A stretch of DNA of 64,000 nucleotides from Prosopocoilus inquinatus (taxonomy: Eukaryota > Arthropoda > Insecta > Coleoptera > Lucanidae), in the NCBI GenBank assembly GCA_036172665.1, contig CM069870.1:72106212-72170211 (forward strand). The letters run 5' to 3'. Under the pieces are notes generated by a model. That model was not told the DNA's origin. It did not search any database and saw only the letters and a program-made list of their open reading frames with translations. A program made the translations under genes and the position numbers. This document shows positions 1-10,020 of this stretch, piece after piece (within the stretch, counting starts at the first letter, position 1; each line of letters begins with the position of its first letter).

Positions 1-2732
1 TTATACGGAGAGCGTATTTTATATTATTAGAATACGAAAAAAATTAAATAGTATTAATTGATTTTGTACAATATTTTTCTGAATTAAATTAAATGATCAA
101 GAATAAATGTCCCATCCTTCGCATATTTTGACAAATTAAAGGTTATAAGTTTGAATAATTTACTTTTAACTTCTGAATTAATGCAAACTTGCGAAAATTT
201 CAATTCCAAGAAGGCTAAAATAATAAAGATCATGCATGTTATGAATTTTCAGAATTCGTAAATTACTTTGAATGGCCTAATAATAATCGCATGCTTTAGG
301 TAAACAATAGTTTCTCTGATATCCTCATCCTCAATAATGATTCTCCATACAGTTATTTTAATTGTTTCCAATGATCAACATTAATTTATTTCTTGCCATA
401 GTAATTTTGGTATTACGCATATTTTTTATATAAAATTGTATAGGTTTTATTAATATATTTTGCAGTGCGGTTTTTTGTGGTAACTCTAGAAGATAATACG
501 TAAAAAAAAAACTAGAATTTTTTATATAAGCTTTTTCTCCGCTCCTAAAATAAAACATTGGAACATATAAAAATAACCCTATACATCTCGCTCAGCTCCT
601 TTTTGTATATTTCATATTTACCAAAAATCTCTTTACTCTTTTCTCGTAATTAAAATTTTAGAATAAAAATTTCTATAAAGTAATAAAACTTTTGTGAAAT
701 AAAAAATTAAAGAACAAATCAGACATTGCGTATAATTATAATTTTTCCAATTAATTTACATCATCGATCCTTTAAACTAATTTAAAATTAATGTATTTCT
801 TTAGATATATAAAGATCTGTTATGTAAGAAAATAAAATATTCTAATTTAGGTAAAATAAAATTGTGGTTACATTTTTGATAAATGATAAATGAAACTAAA
901 TATGTGCTTTCCAACGAAATTCAACGCATCATAAACATCTACCGGCCGCGGCAGTTTAAGAGGATTAACGATCTTCTTATCGGGGTGCGGAGAAAGTACC
1001 CTCCTTTCTTGAGGTTCAAAATAAATTAGACCTGTTTCAATAAGGGTCATATTCGAACAGTTTTATTGCTTTTCGTTTCGAAACTTTTAAGCATCGGTGT
1101 ACATCTTTAGTCACTTTAAAGCAAAGTTTTGTGTTTTACAATGAAAATAATAAAATAAATTATTGTAAAATCTGATTGTGAACAAGGAACTTTTAAATGC
1201 ATCGCCGCCGCGTCGACCCTCCACACAATCCAATCTTACACTCGAACTCGCCCCATTAAAGTAATTTATTTCAACAAACTAACGGGGTGGTTCTTGCGAA
1301 TGTAAAACCAACAATGCGGACGTTTTAATTTCCATTCGGCACCGCACAATAGCCATAGATGGCGGCAGCGCACAATGCAGATCAGATGAGGAAAAATTCC
1401 GGTGGTAAATCAGAGCGAATGCAACATCGATTGTCGGAGAGGGTTTGTATTAAAAAAAAAGAGCGATTTAATTGCGTCGTCCTTCTTGCTTCGTAAGCCT
1501 CCTCGTGGTACTTAATCGCCTTTCTATTCAGTCTGATAGGTAAAATAAGTACCTAAGTGATTTCTAGTCTTACATGGATAGCCTATCTTATCTCGTTATA
1601 ATCTCGTAGCGCGACGAAATCCGACTCCTCGAATCAATAATGAATGGCATCTTCTCGCGTGCTTAATTTACGCCCGACATTTTTATAAACACGTCTTTCT
1701 GGAAGAAAATTAGAATGCTACAGAGTAAAAACGTTAACGACCTCCTACCCGAGCCGGAACGAATGTGCTGCATATGTTCGTAACGGGAAATGGAAGAAGG
1801 GAAGTCCTTTTTATGACGGAATAAACAATTTTTACCGCGTAAAACCTCTAATCCAAGCGGAGATGCCCGCAATAATATCGAAGAAATCTACTGCGAGGCG
1901 AGGAGAGAAAAGCAAAAGTCGCGTAAACATTTGAATTATTGCGGTGTTGACGCGTCACGCGATTTTCGAATTAATTTTCGATTAAGTACATAAAACACCG
2001 GAATAGTGCAGGATGATAACGAAAAATATTTTAACGGTGCAAAGCGTAAAACATCTAAAAGGTCTGCGAGTACGACGAAGTCTGCGATTCGTCAACAAAT
2101 TTATAGCCTCTGTAAAAATTTGGAAAACGAGAAAATTTTTTAAGAAAATCTACAGAGGTAACGTCAAGTCTTGAGCTGTTGAAGCTGTTCATAAGAACTT
2201 ACTTTCAAAAAGCCTAACATTTGAAACGTTATTGTTATTATGTTACTTTAGCCCGGAGCAGGAAAAAAACATGATTGCAAAATTTGAATACGCCTATATG
2301 CGGTAAAATGGTCTACAAGAATATTAATAAATCTCAAACAAATTGGACTTTATTTGGCGGTGCCCCCACGTCTCAAATGTTCACGGATTGTGGGATCTGC
2401 CAGAATGACTTAAATTTTCGTTTAATTTATGCTTTATTCATATGTTTTTGTAAATTTGTTCTTTCTTGTAATAAAGTTACAAGTAAAATCTCAAATTCCT
2501 TTACCAAGGTTCTTATATGGCAACTTGCAAAAAAAAATAATAATAATAGGAAAGCCGTTGATAATAATAAAATATGATTATCAGTCAAGATAAGAAGGAA
2601 TTCATACAAAAAGAAACGTTACTTGATAAAAAATATTACATAAATTAACTCGCAAACTTAAGATAGAATTTGAAAAAGAAAATACTTTAATGCGACTGAA
2701 AATATGACATTTATTTACTTTCCTAGACCGCG
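1..2732. other. AT-rich non-coding DNA, no gene recognised
   Basis: No frame here shows recognisable domains. There are many poly-A and poly-T runs. GC content rises around 1200-1450 and 1600-1950 without any coding signal. The only frame with a protein-like composition is the 60-codon one at 868-1050, listed separately. Most likely intergenic or intronic. Confidence 0.6.
868..1050 (-). other. Small unrecognised ORF, possible exon
   Basis: This is a 60-codon frame starting with ATG at 1050, with an upstream in-frame TAA four codons before the ATG. The translation has an ordinary, non-repetitive composition rich in Pro, Arg and Lys, including LPRPVDVYDALNFVGKHI. That is unlike the Phe/Ile/Lys-rich translations of surrounding AT-rich DNA. 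I do not recognise the family. No signal peptide or membrane segment is evident and no clear splice pair was found around it. It could be a short host exon, a transposon remnant or chance. Confidence 0.2.
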
Positions 2733-2827
2733 TGGATTGTGAAATTGGAGTACTTATTCGCAAGCCTTTTGCGAACTCAAGCGCGCTAATTCACAATTAA
2801 GTAAGCAGATTTTTGTAAGCAAACCCG

Positions 2828-2861
2828 TATAAATAGGCCGAACCGAATTTGGAATTTCAGT
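2828..2861 (+). promoter_or_regulatory. TATA box plus TCAGT initiator inside the LTR-like repeat
   Basis: TATAAATA begins at 2828 and TCAGT spans 2857-2861, placing the initiator A 31 bp after the first T of the TATA box. That is the usual arthropod pol II core-promoter spacing. The second copy has TATAAA at 7915 and TCAGT at 7947-7951, spacing 34. Conservation of both boxes between copies supports a genuine element promoter. Activity is inferred, not shown. Confidence 0.5.
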
Positions 2862-2862
2862 C

Positions 2863-3205
2863 GTTAAATAAATCGATAAAGTAGCGACATCTTACTATCG
2901 CTTTTTGACCTGACATTGCAGTAGGATAGACAAATTGAAGCGGGATTTGCTCCTAATAAGTCCCCCATGCAAGGCGGCCATGCTTGCTGTCAAAGCATAA
3001 TGAAAGATATTAGAAAAATTTTGTGCAAATCGTTTCTGATTGCGTGGGGGACTTATTAGTCGTTTTTGTTTGCAGTGGAAATGTCGAGCTACGTCTCTGC
3101 TGAAGAAGCCCCAAGCAGGACTGAAACAGCTGTCCAGAGGCTGCTCGAGGTTTTCACTGCAATCAGAAACGATTTGAACAAAAATTTTTTTGTTAAATAA
3201 ATCGT
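2863..3205 (+). mobile_element. 317-bp insertion with 13-bp target duplication, ribozyme and hairpins
   Basis: GTTAAATAAATCG occurs at 2863-2875 and again at 3193-3205, while the uninterrupted repeat copy near 7950 has no insert. The insert is therefore 2876-3192 with a 13-bp target-site duplication, a size typical of retrotransposition. It encodes no protein. It contains a hammerhead-type motif (3095-3139) and two inverted repeats: 2953-2972 with 3040-3059 (one mismatch in 20) and 3026-3043 with 3159-3176 (18 bp, perfect). Small non-coding ribozyme-bearing elements of this sort are known as retrozymes or as terminal pieces of Penelope-like elements. Which of these this one is remains inference. 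Confidence 0.6.
3095..3139 (+). ncRNA. Hammerhead ribozyme motif
   Basis: In order: CTCTG (3095-3099, stem I), CTGAAGA (3100-3106, core CUGANGA), a stem II hairpin (3107-3122; A-U, G-C, one C-A mismatch, then two C-G pairs, loop CAAGCA), GAAA (3123-3126), CAGCTG (3127-3132, a minimal self-complementary stem III), TC, then CAGAG (3135-3139), which pairs exactly with CTCTG. All fixed core bases of the family are present (C3, U4, G5, A6, G8, A9, G12, A13, A14, A15.1-U16.1, C17). Position 7 is A, a variable site. Predicted cleavage follows C3134. Very short stem III is typical of Penelope and retrozyme hammerheads, which often act as dimers. Confidence 0.65.
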
Positions 3206-3546
3206 AAGTTCGATTCGATCAAGTGATGTGCTATCTCCACCCTTGAGGGACGCCGTCATCATTTCCCTTGGCCTGCATTGTACTCGCCCCTAGATGTAAT
3301 TGCCGCCCTAAATTGTAACGTTCACTTTTTTACTGACCGTTACTTTACATTCTTTTATTTTGTTTCGTGAATTCTTCGTTGAAATTCTTATTTCTCGTGG
3401 CTTTTGTTTTAGATTCAGTTTCAATGTGGACGGTGTCATCTAAATGACGAACCTTTCTTCAGTCAAACTGCGATCATTCTACTCTAATTTTCGGAAATTC
3501 ATCTTTAGGTACCGTCAGCGGTCAAACAAATCAATACGTGTATGTA

Positions 3547-4877
3547 CCGTGCCTTCAATTGAATTCCTCATTAAAGTAAGGTGTGATTTTTTTATGAAGT
3601 TGGCGACACACTTCTAGAGAAAACAGTTGTCATTAACTGTCAGTACTGATCATAACATCAAATAAAAACTCAACATTAAAGTTTAAAGTAGATGCTCCAA
3701 GTGCTCTACTTCAGCTTGAATACATAAGCGTACTCTGCGTTTCATGATTTCAAACCCGTTTGCTAAGTGTTAGGGGGTTACACACATCTGTAATGCCCGC
3801 ATGAAGTTCTTCGATTGTGTGACGCGTAGTTCTAAAAATGTGTTTTTCATGTGCGAATAAATGAAGTAATCCATAATTGTGAGATCCGGAGACCTTGCAG
3901 GAAAATTCACAATCCGATTATCGAAAAACTGCTGCAGGAAAGTCATTGTTTGATGAACTGTGTGGGCAATAGCATTGTCTTGCTGAAAAAACCCTTCTGT
4001 AAGTTCATCATCATGTAGTTGATTAATGAAAGGTTCTAATAACTCATTTCGGTATCTTTCAGCAGTTACTGAGTCGTAAAAAATATTGGTCCGATGATAC
4101 GCCTTCTTGACACTGCTAGCCAAACACCAATTTTTAATGGATGTAATGGAGCTTCCACAAATTCATGGGGATTTTCTGCTGACCATATTCTCATATTCTG
4201 TTTATTTAAATACTCTGAGAGATGAAACCAGGCCTCGTCGGAAAAGAAACACTTGTCAAGAATGTCGTCGTTGTTTAAGTTATCAAGAAACCACTGACAA
4301 TATTCTGTTCTTCTGTGAAAATCTACTGGCCTGAGTTCGTGGACTGCTTGAATCTTATATGGATAAAGCTTTAAAGTCTTTTTTAAGAATAGTGTGACAT
4401 GTTCCCACTGATAGCTGAACTTCTTGTGAAAGTTTCGCAATAGATTTCTTAGGAGAGTTTTCCATTCGATCCCGAACATCTTCAATGCAGGCTGCAGTCC
4501 TTTTCTTAGCTGCTCCGCTCCCTGTTTTGCGCCCAAGTGATCCTGCTTCACGAAATTTAAGAACACAAGCGTGGATATGTTTAACTAGCTGTTCATAAGT
4601 AATAGTAAAATTAGGAAACTGCTGTCGAAACTTCTGTACACACTGATTAATTGAATAAACTGACTGTCCATTTTCTATTCTACCGGTTTGAAAATAACTT
4701 TCAACAATAAATATTCTCTGCTGTAATTCTAACATTTTGAATTAATTGAAAATACAAAGTGTCAATTTGACATTTGTTTAATTAAATAATTGAACAGCTA
4801 TCAGTACTGCAAATCTTAGGAGAAAAAAACAGTGAAATCATAGCCCACTTTAATGAGGAATTCAATTGAAGGCACGG
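3547..4877 (-). mobile_element. Mariner-like DNA transposon, TA target site, 1331 bp
   Basis: The ends are inverted: CCGTGCCTTCAATTGAATTC at 3547 is matched in reverse complement at the 4877 end, with 31 perfect bases before divergence. TA dinucleotides flank both ends (3545-3546 and 4878-4879), the hallmark of IS630-Tc1-mariner insertion. The element carries one decayed transposase on the minus strand and nothing else, as is normal for this group. Confidence 0.9.
3683..4735 (-). pseudogene. Mariner-superfamily transposase, DUF4817-type, broken
   Basis: Cut-and-paste transposase that would bind the element's TIRs and catalyse excision and integration at TA. Translation starts at ATG 4735 with an N-terminal helix-turn-helix region (LELQQRIFIVESYF). 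A linker with GRKTGSGAAKKR follows, then a DDE_3-type catalytic domain: first Asp in FFSDEAWFHLS, second in FQQDNAIAHT, third Asp in SPDLTIMDYF, with about 35 residues between the last two. The frame breaks near 4360-4560 and again near 4070-4120, and an in-frame TAA lies at 3770-3772. Past that stop the same frame continues to a natural-looking end, EHLEHLL, at 3683. The C-terminus resembles that of the transposase at 29260. The family placement comes from motif recognition. Confidence 0.85.
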
Positions 4878-4879
4878 TA

Positions 4880-5559
4880 TTCATCGATTCATTCTGTTGA
4901 CGTCAGTGGAAATTACGCAGGGTTTTCCGTGACGTATCTCCTTCCCTTTGAGTTCATCTCATGACATTATCATTCCGGTGCATCCATTTTGCAGACGCGT
5001 TGTTTGCGAGTGCAATTTGTGCATTTCTGTTGTCTCGTTGGAAGGAATGGAGCTATGAAGATTTTGCGTTGTCTCGTTTGAATACTGGACACGAGAATAT
5101 TTTCTGCGTTCGTCGCTTGAAAATATTCTGCGTTCGTTGTCGTGAAGGAATGAATATTGGAGCCGTGAAGTTTCTACGTGAGGAGATCAGCTATCGGATT
5201 GGATGAATAAGAAAGAAATCACATCATTTTTTTATTATAGTTTCGCGTGATGTCCAAGAACAATTATCGTACCGTACATGAAATCTTTCCTTTAAACTTT
5301 CTTTGATCGTCAAAAGACAATATTATGTAAATGTTGGGTAACTTTCCTATAAAGTAAGGAAATATTACGTTACTTTAAATTTAGTATCGGCTAATTGTAG
5401 ACAGTTTGAGCTTTACTTTAATTTTTGTCATCCTGTATAAGTGCAGTGTATGCATGTTATAGTTAATTATGCATTAATCACTTATATTGTGTATATTCTC
5501 TAATCTAACCTAATCTCAATCTCCATCTTCAGGGGTACGTCACCGAGGGAACGGGTCCA
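4880..5559. other. Non-coding stretch between elements
   Basis: Contains a local duplication of GAAAATATTCTGCGTTCGT-like text around 5095-5140 and an AT-rich tail with CTAACCTAATCT near 5505. No gene or RNA is recognised. Confidence 0.5.
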
Positions 5560-5800
5560 AGGGTGTAGCCATTGTCGGGAACACCTAAGAACACACCTTC
5601 CCGATCATGTGTTCTTCACCCCTAACCATCGCTGGGTAACACCCTTTTCCGTAATACCTGTAGAGAAATCTCACGCCGTCTCCACTAAGTGAGAGGTCCT
5701 TTCATCTTTGCTGAGTGAGTCAAACGCGCCATACTCTCGTTTCGGGTTCCCAACGAGAGAAAGGCGACATCTGTTTTAAATGAATCGTAGTTTTTACATT
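5560..5800. repeat. Dispersed repeat B, copy 1
   Basis: About 230 bp closely resemble 12317-12615. Shared blocks include GTCGGGAACACC/GTCGGAAACACG, GAACACACCTTCCCG, GTGTTCTTCACCCCTAA, CGCTGGGT, CCTTTTCCGTAA, and GTTTCGGGTTCCC followed by GAGAGAAAGG. No protein is encoded in a consistent frame. Likely an unclassified mobile-element fragment. Confidence 0.6.
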
Positions 5801-5869
5801 TCATGATTTCAGTGGTTCTTTCAAAGACTTCTGAAACGATGAAACATAAAACCTCTGTTAACTTCATGT

Positions 5870-7732
5870 TATTTTGGATTTGGAAAGAAATTGCATTTGA
5901 GGCTCACGTGCTTAAACAATTAAATTTCCGGCCACATTTTTAAAAATCCGGAGAGCAAGATAAATCTCAGCACAATAGAATTTAAGCACCCCCTCTAATT
6001 CCGCCGTAAATCGAGCGCAATACAAAGTGCAAATCCGGGGGGAGCGGTAAATCGCCTTCCTCGGACAAAAATGCACTTGACGCCGCCCCCGGGGGAACCA
6101 TACATTTGACACCTGGAGCACACCAGGAAAAAAGGTACGTAACGGCGCAGCTGCACGCGAGCCGCCCGCTCCTCGGACAATCGTTGCGCTTAGTTGCTCG
6201 GCCCCCCTGCACGGCTTATTACTTTCAAAAATAACGCTGCTCGCTTTTATTTTTGCTTGTTGCAGTTATGGCCGGAGGCGGGCGGAAAGAAATGGCAGCA
6301 CGTAATGTATGTTACGTCTGGCTGCGCCGCTGTCATCTACTACTTCTTGCCGAGTATCAAATAACGGCCGGCGGTACGATTTCAATCACAATGACGGGAA
6401 ATTCTTCGTTAGATTTTAATCTAAGCGCAAGGATTTTCTTTTTGATGCCAAAATAAAACGTTGCTGGAACGCTTCACGTAAAATAAATGTTCAATTTGGA
6501 CCTCGTAACAAGCTGAAAACTTTCACGAAATATCTCCACCGGCGCTGTTGAGATGTCAAGCGACTTTACTACTGTTTCTTTGCATCAGAATTGCAAATGG
6601 TAATGCCCCCTTGAACATGCTGTAATAGATGGTAACACCGGAATGAAATTACGTAATTGCCTCGGTACCCATACACCACATCGCAAACCTTCTTCCATGT
6701 TGTAAATGAGCGCGGCAAACGTTTCGCATGTAACCAACTAACGACAAAACGCTGCGCGCATTTACATAACGGTTGATAATTTCCATTATATGACGTAATA
6801 ATAAGAAGCGAGCGCATAATAAAAGCGTAGGATCATAAAGGCGATCGTTACTCGGCTAATCTAGCATTAAAAAAATCAATGCTAAGATCGGAGATAGCCG
6901 TCGTAACCTTGGGAGGTCACTCACCAGCACACACCATCGCCGCTGCCTGCACATGTAATTCTCCGTTCCAGTTGACCATTACGAAGCCCAACCGAGTGAA
7001 ACAAGTGACACACGCCGGTTATAAATAATTTACGATAAGTTATTCCGCGTGTGTCTAGAGTCTAGACCTCTAGACCATCGCGGGGAGGTAAACAAGAATG
7101 CAACCACAATGGAAGGAAAAGCTGCACCTGGTTAAAATCGTCGCTAATTGTCTGGGCATCTGCATTGTTGGGTCGGTTGAAGAGGAGAATGAACAAAGTG
7201 GGCGCTGTTTAAAATTCTGCTCGCCGAAGTTTTAGGAAACGTTTCAGCAGGAAGCGGCCAACAACGACTTTATGAATTAGTAATTGGTACAAATTGCGTT
7301 TCTGTTAAAGAGAGGCGAGAGCCACTTGAATTATGACCGCCGCCTCCGCCGCAGAAAACAGTGGCCGCGGACCTTTTACTTTCAGAGACGTAAACGAGGA
7401 TAAAAAGAAATCTGACGGAAGTTCACGAACCTCCGGCAACTTACAAGTTCGCAAATCTGAATAGACAGAGTAAGAGCTTATCCATCGGTCGGAAAGAGAG
7501 AAGCGAACTTACTGTTCTTGCCTTACCGTCGCATCTTCTAAAGTACGAAGTCCTAAAGGAATTTCTCCTACCTGAAACAAAAAAAAAAATAATTGTAACT
7601 TAGTGTCACGATTAGATTTCCTATAAAATCATTTAAAATCTATGGGAATAATCAACGCACTTAAACGTTATGTGTATGTACTCGGTGCGTAATCGCATTC
7701 CAGTTATAAAACTCGGAACTTAGCGAAAATAA
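5870..7732. other. Non-coding region, GC-rich patches, no gene recognised
   Basis: GC-rich segments occur around 6000-6330 and 6900-7420. The frames there are overlapping shadows with no domain. Nothing supports a gene. The mix of GC-rich blocks with TAATTA-like AT blocks would fit regulatory non-coding DNA, but that is a guess. Confidence 0.5.
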
Positions 7733-8290
7733 ACGCGCAGATTATGAAATTGGAGCGCTTATTCGCTGCAAGCCGTTTGCAAACTCAAGTGCTAAGTATT
7801 GGTCGAGTTAGCCTCAATTCTCACACAGCAGCGTGAGGAACCAAAATGACGCGACCCGACGCGCTGACATGTGAGAATTGAACCTTAAAAAAAAAAGTTT
7901 TGTAAACAAACGCGTATAAACAGACCGAGCCGAATTATTCGGAACTTCAGTCGTAAATTAAATTGTTAGTTCGATTCACATCAAATGACGTGCCGTCTCC
8001 ACCCCTGATGGACACCGCCGTCATTTCCCTTGGTCTGCATTGTCGTCGCCGCCAGATGTAAGCACTGCCTTCGGATTCTACAAGTAATCGTCAGGCCCTA
8101 TCCATAATCCACCCCACTCAACGCAACGCAGAAGTCCGAAGAAAATCAAAAGGAGAGGTATATTTTTGTAACCGAATCATTTTGTACTCTACCTACGCCT
8201 CTAGAAACCGGAAGTCTTGTCGTGACATAGAGAAAGCGCGAAAGGCTTCTCCTAACCTCAACAACTGACAAAATGCGATTTTATTTTTTT
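7733..8290 (+). repeat. LTR-like dispersed repeat, copy 2 of 3
   Basis: This is the most complete copy. Its first half matches 2733-3317, including TATAAA at 7915 and TCAGT at 7947. Its second half matches 27950-28262, sharing GTATATTTTTGTA and CTCTACCTACGCC. A short extra segment around 7812-7883 has inverted ends (CAATTCTCACA and TGTGAGAATTG) and is absent from copy 1, suggesting a small secondary insertion. Confidence 0.55.
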
Positions 8291-8633
8291 TTTCCTTTAA
8301 TAATTACGAACGTTTAACTGATAACGCCATCGACTAAAACTCTGTACATCATTAGTTTGGAGCCATGTCCCCAAAAGACGTCAGCGGCTATACATATCAT
8401 ATATGAATTTCACGCAATATACCCAGGAGATTTAAATTATCTAAGTTCACTACCGTGCGTTCAGAGAGTGGCATAACAACACTATATTTAAATAATTGAT
8501 GGAAATTACGTTTTACAAATTGTAACACTGACTCTACGAGACTAGGTTTCGTTCGAGACACCGACAGAATGTAGCTTGCCGTCAACGTTGGCCAATCAGG
8601 ATAAAGAGATAGGTACAAAAGTTCTCCTTACAT

Positions 8634-8908
8634 GTGGAGCTTTTAAAAAGTAAGACCAGCGCATGTAGCCTATTGGAGTGCAACCGTATGGAATCGGCTC
8701 AAATACAATACACTTCAAAAAACTTCATCGAAATTGAAGAAACTTTGTATGAAATCATGACAAGGACTGAAGGATATGAAAATGTGTCACTGGAGGAAGT
8801 TGAAAGTTGGGCTATTTACTGGTGACCATTTAGAAGAAGAATTAACAAATGAAAATTTGAAAGTGGATTTTATTAAAGACAACAACATCCGGAATTGACA
8901 CCAGGATT
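8634..8908 (+). pseudogene. Possible pogo/Tigger-like transposase C-terminal fragment
   Basis: One frame reads EGYENVSLEEVESW and stops at 8822. The next frame continues plausibly with GDHLEEELTNENLKVDF up to a stop near 8899. An acidic tail with an ELT(N)E(N/D)L signature resembles the C-terminus of CENP-B/Tigger/jerky-type transposases, but no DDE motif is visible and no terminal repeats were found. If real, it is a frameshifted fragment. The alternative is chance. Confidence 0.25.
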
Positions 8909-10020
8909 ACATCAATAACGTCAACATCATCACCAGCATCCAGACTGGATAAAACAAAGTTAAATCAAAAAAATTTAACCATGATAACAATCCGGTGGTT
9001 TAGCGCAAGTCGTCACACGTTCTTATTATTTCTAAAATAAAAATTTTCTGCCTTCGGAATTATTTAAACAAGCAATTTTAAAACGGAATCCCGAGTTGAT
9101 TGCGGGCATGTGTTTAATTGGTGCAATAGGTTCAAGCCTAGAGCATCATTAAACAGTTGTGCGTAAAACGAAATAGATAAGTCTTTTGGTCATCTACAAC
9201 AAGAGTTAGAGGGTTTCCATCTCTTCAAGTACCCAAAACCCTGAGTTCAAAAAGGGCTACCAGCCAGGCCCACTAGATAGCAATATGAAAATTATTAACC
9301 TCCGTTTTAAACGAACTTTCAGTTGTGTGAAGGGGCCTAAGTTCTCATTATTTTGGATAACCAGGAGTCCACTGTATTCTCAAACTAAGTAAATTAAAAA
9401 TTTTCAAACTGTGTACACAGATTCATCTAGAAGAGTGCTTGAAAAAACCAAAATGTAATTTTGCTGCAAAATAATCAGGGAAGTCAATATTTAAAGCCTT
9501 CACATTAACATGGAATTTTCTATGTGGATTTTAAAATAAATAATGAAATTTTTCTAGACTTACGAATCAGGCCCAAAGCAGACTTACGTTTTGAGAAATC
9601 ATTTTCTTTTTAATGAAATATTTTTATTTAAATAATCTATCGCCTACAGTACGTCAAGAGTTAGGTTCCTCGTTCACTTTTTCCACCTCTTCGTTAAAGC
9701 AAACATTCCGAACAAATGCTTTAAACGCGGCAAATATTGAAACGTCCAACATTTGTATATTATTAAGGAAACTACACCGCAACGCAGCTAAGGCAGCCCC
9801 CAGTCTTTCCCTGCGGGCCACCATTTCTGCGAACTACGCGACGTCGCGTAATTAACTCCAAACCGAAAACAAGAATTAATCACTTTTACTTCTGTGCTAT
9901 TAAATTAATTACACCCCGTAATATTAACAACAGACTTACGCGCGACCATTCTTCTAGAGTTACCTACTACTTTCAGTCACCACTAACTAAAAGCCATGTT
10001 TTCTGTTTAATCTTTGGTGG
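8909..10020. other. Non-coding stretch, no gene recognised
   Basis: AT-rich with no convincing frame. The 80-codon frame at 9613-9855 has no recognisable domain and a composition expected from non-coding DNA. Confidence 0.5.

Larger units (their letters stand above)
2733..3317 (+). repeat. LTR-like dispersed repeat, copy 1 of 3, interrupted
   Basis: This sequence is repeated at 7733-8290. Shared blocks include the start (GTGAAATTGGAG against ATGAAATTGGAG), the TATA-TCAGT promoter stretch, and the block around 3215-3290 (CCACCC, GACGCCGTC, CATTTCCCTTGG, CTGCATTGT). A related 3' half lies at 27950-28262. Copy 1 is split by a foreign 317-bp insertion at 2876-3192. A pol II promoter upstream of a non-coding transcribed stretch fits a solo LTR, but no terminal TG..CA pair or target duplication of the repeat itself was proved. 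Confidence 0.55.

Noticed and set aside
44..600. Small frames at the window start
   Set aside because: AT-rich, Phe/Ile/Lys/Tyr-rich translations typical of random AT-rich DNA.
8000..8040. CTGATGGA at about 8008 as a hammerhead core
   Set aside because: No CUGANGA core and no GAAA box at a suitable distance.
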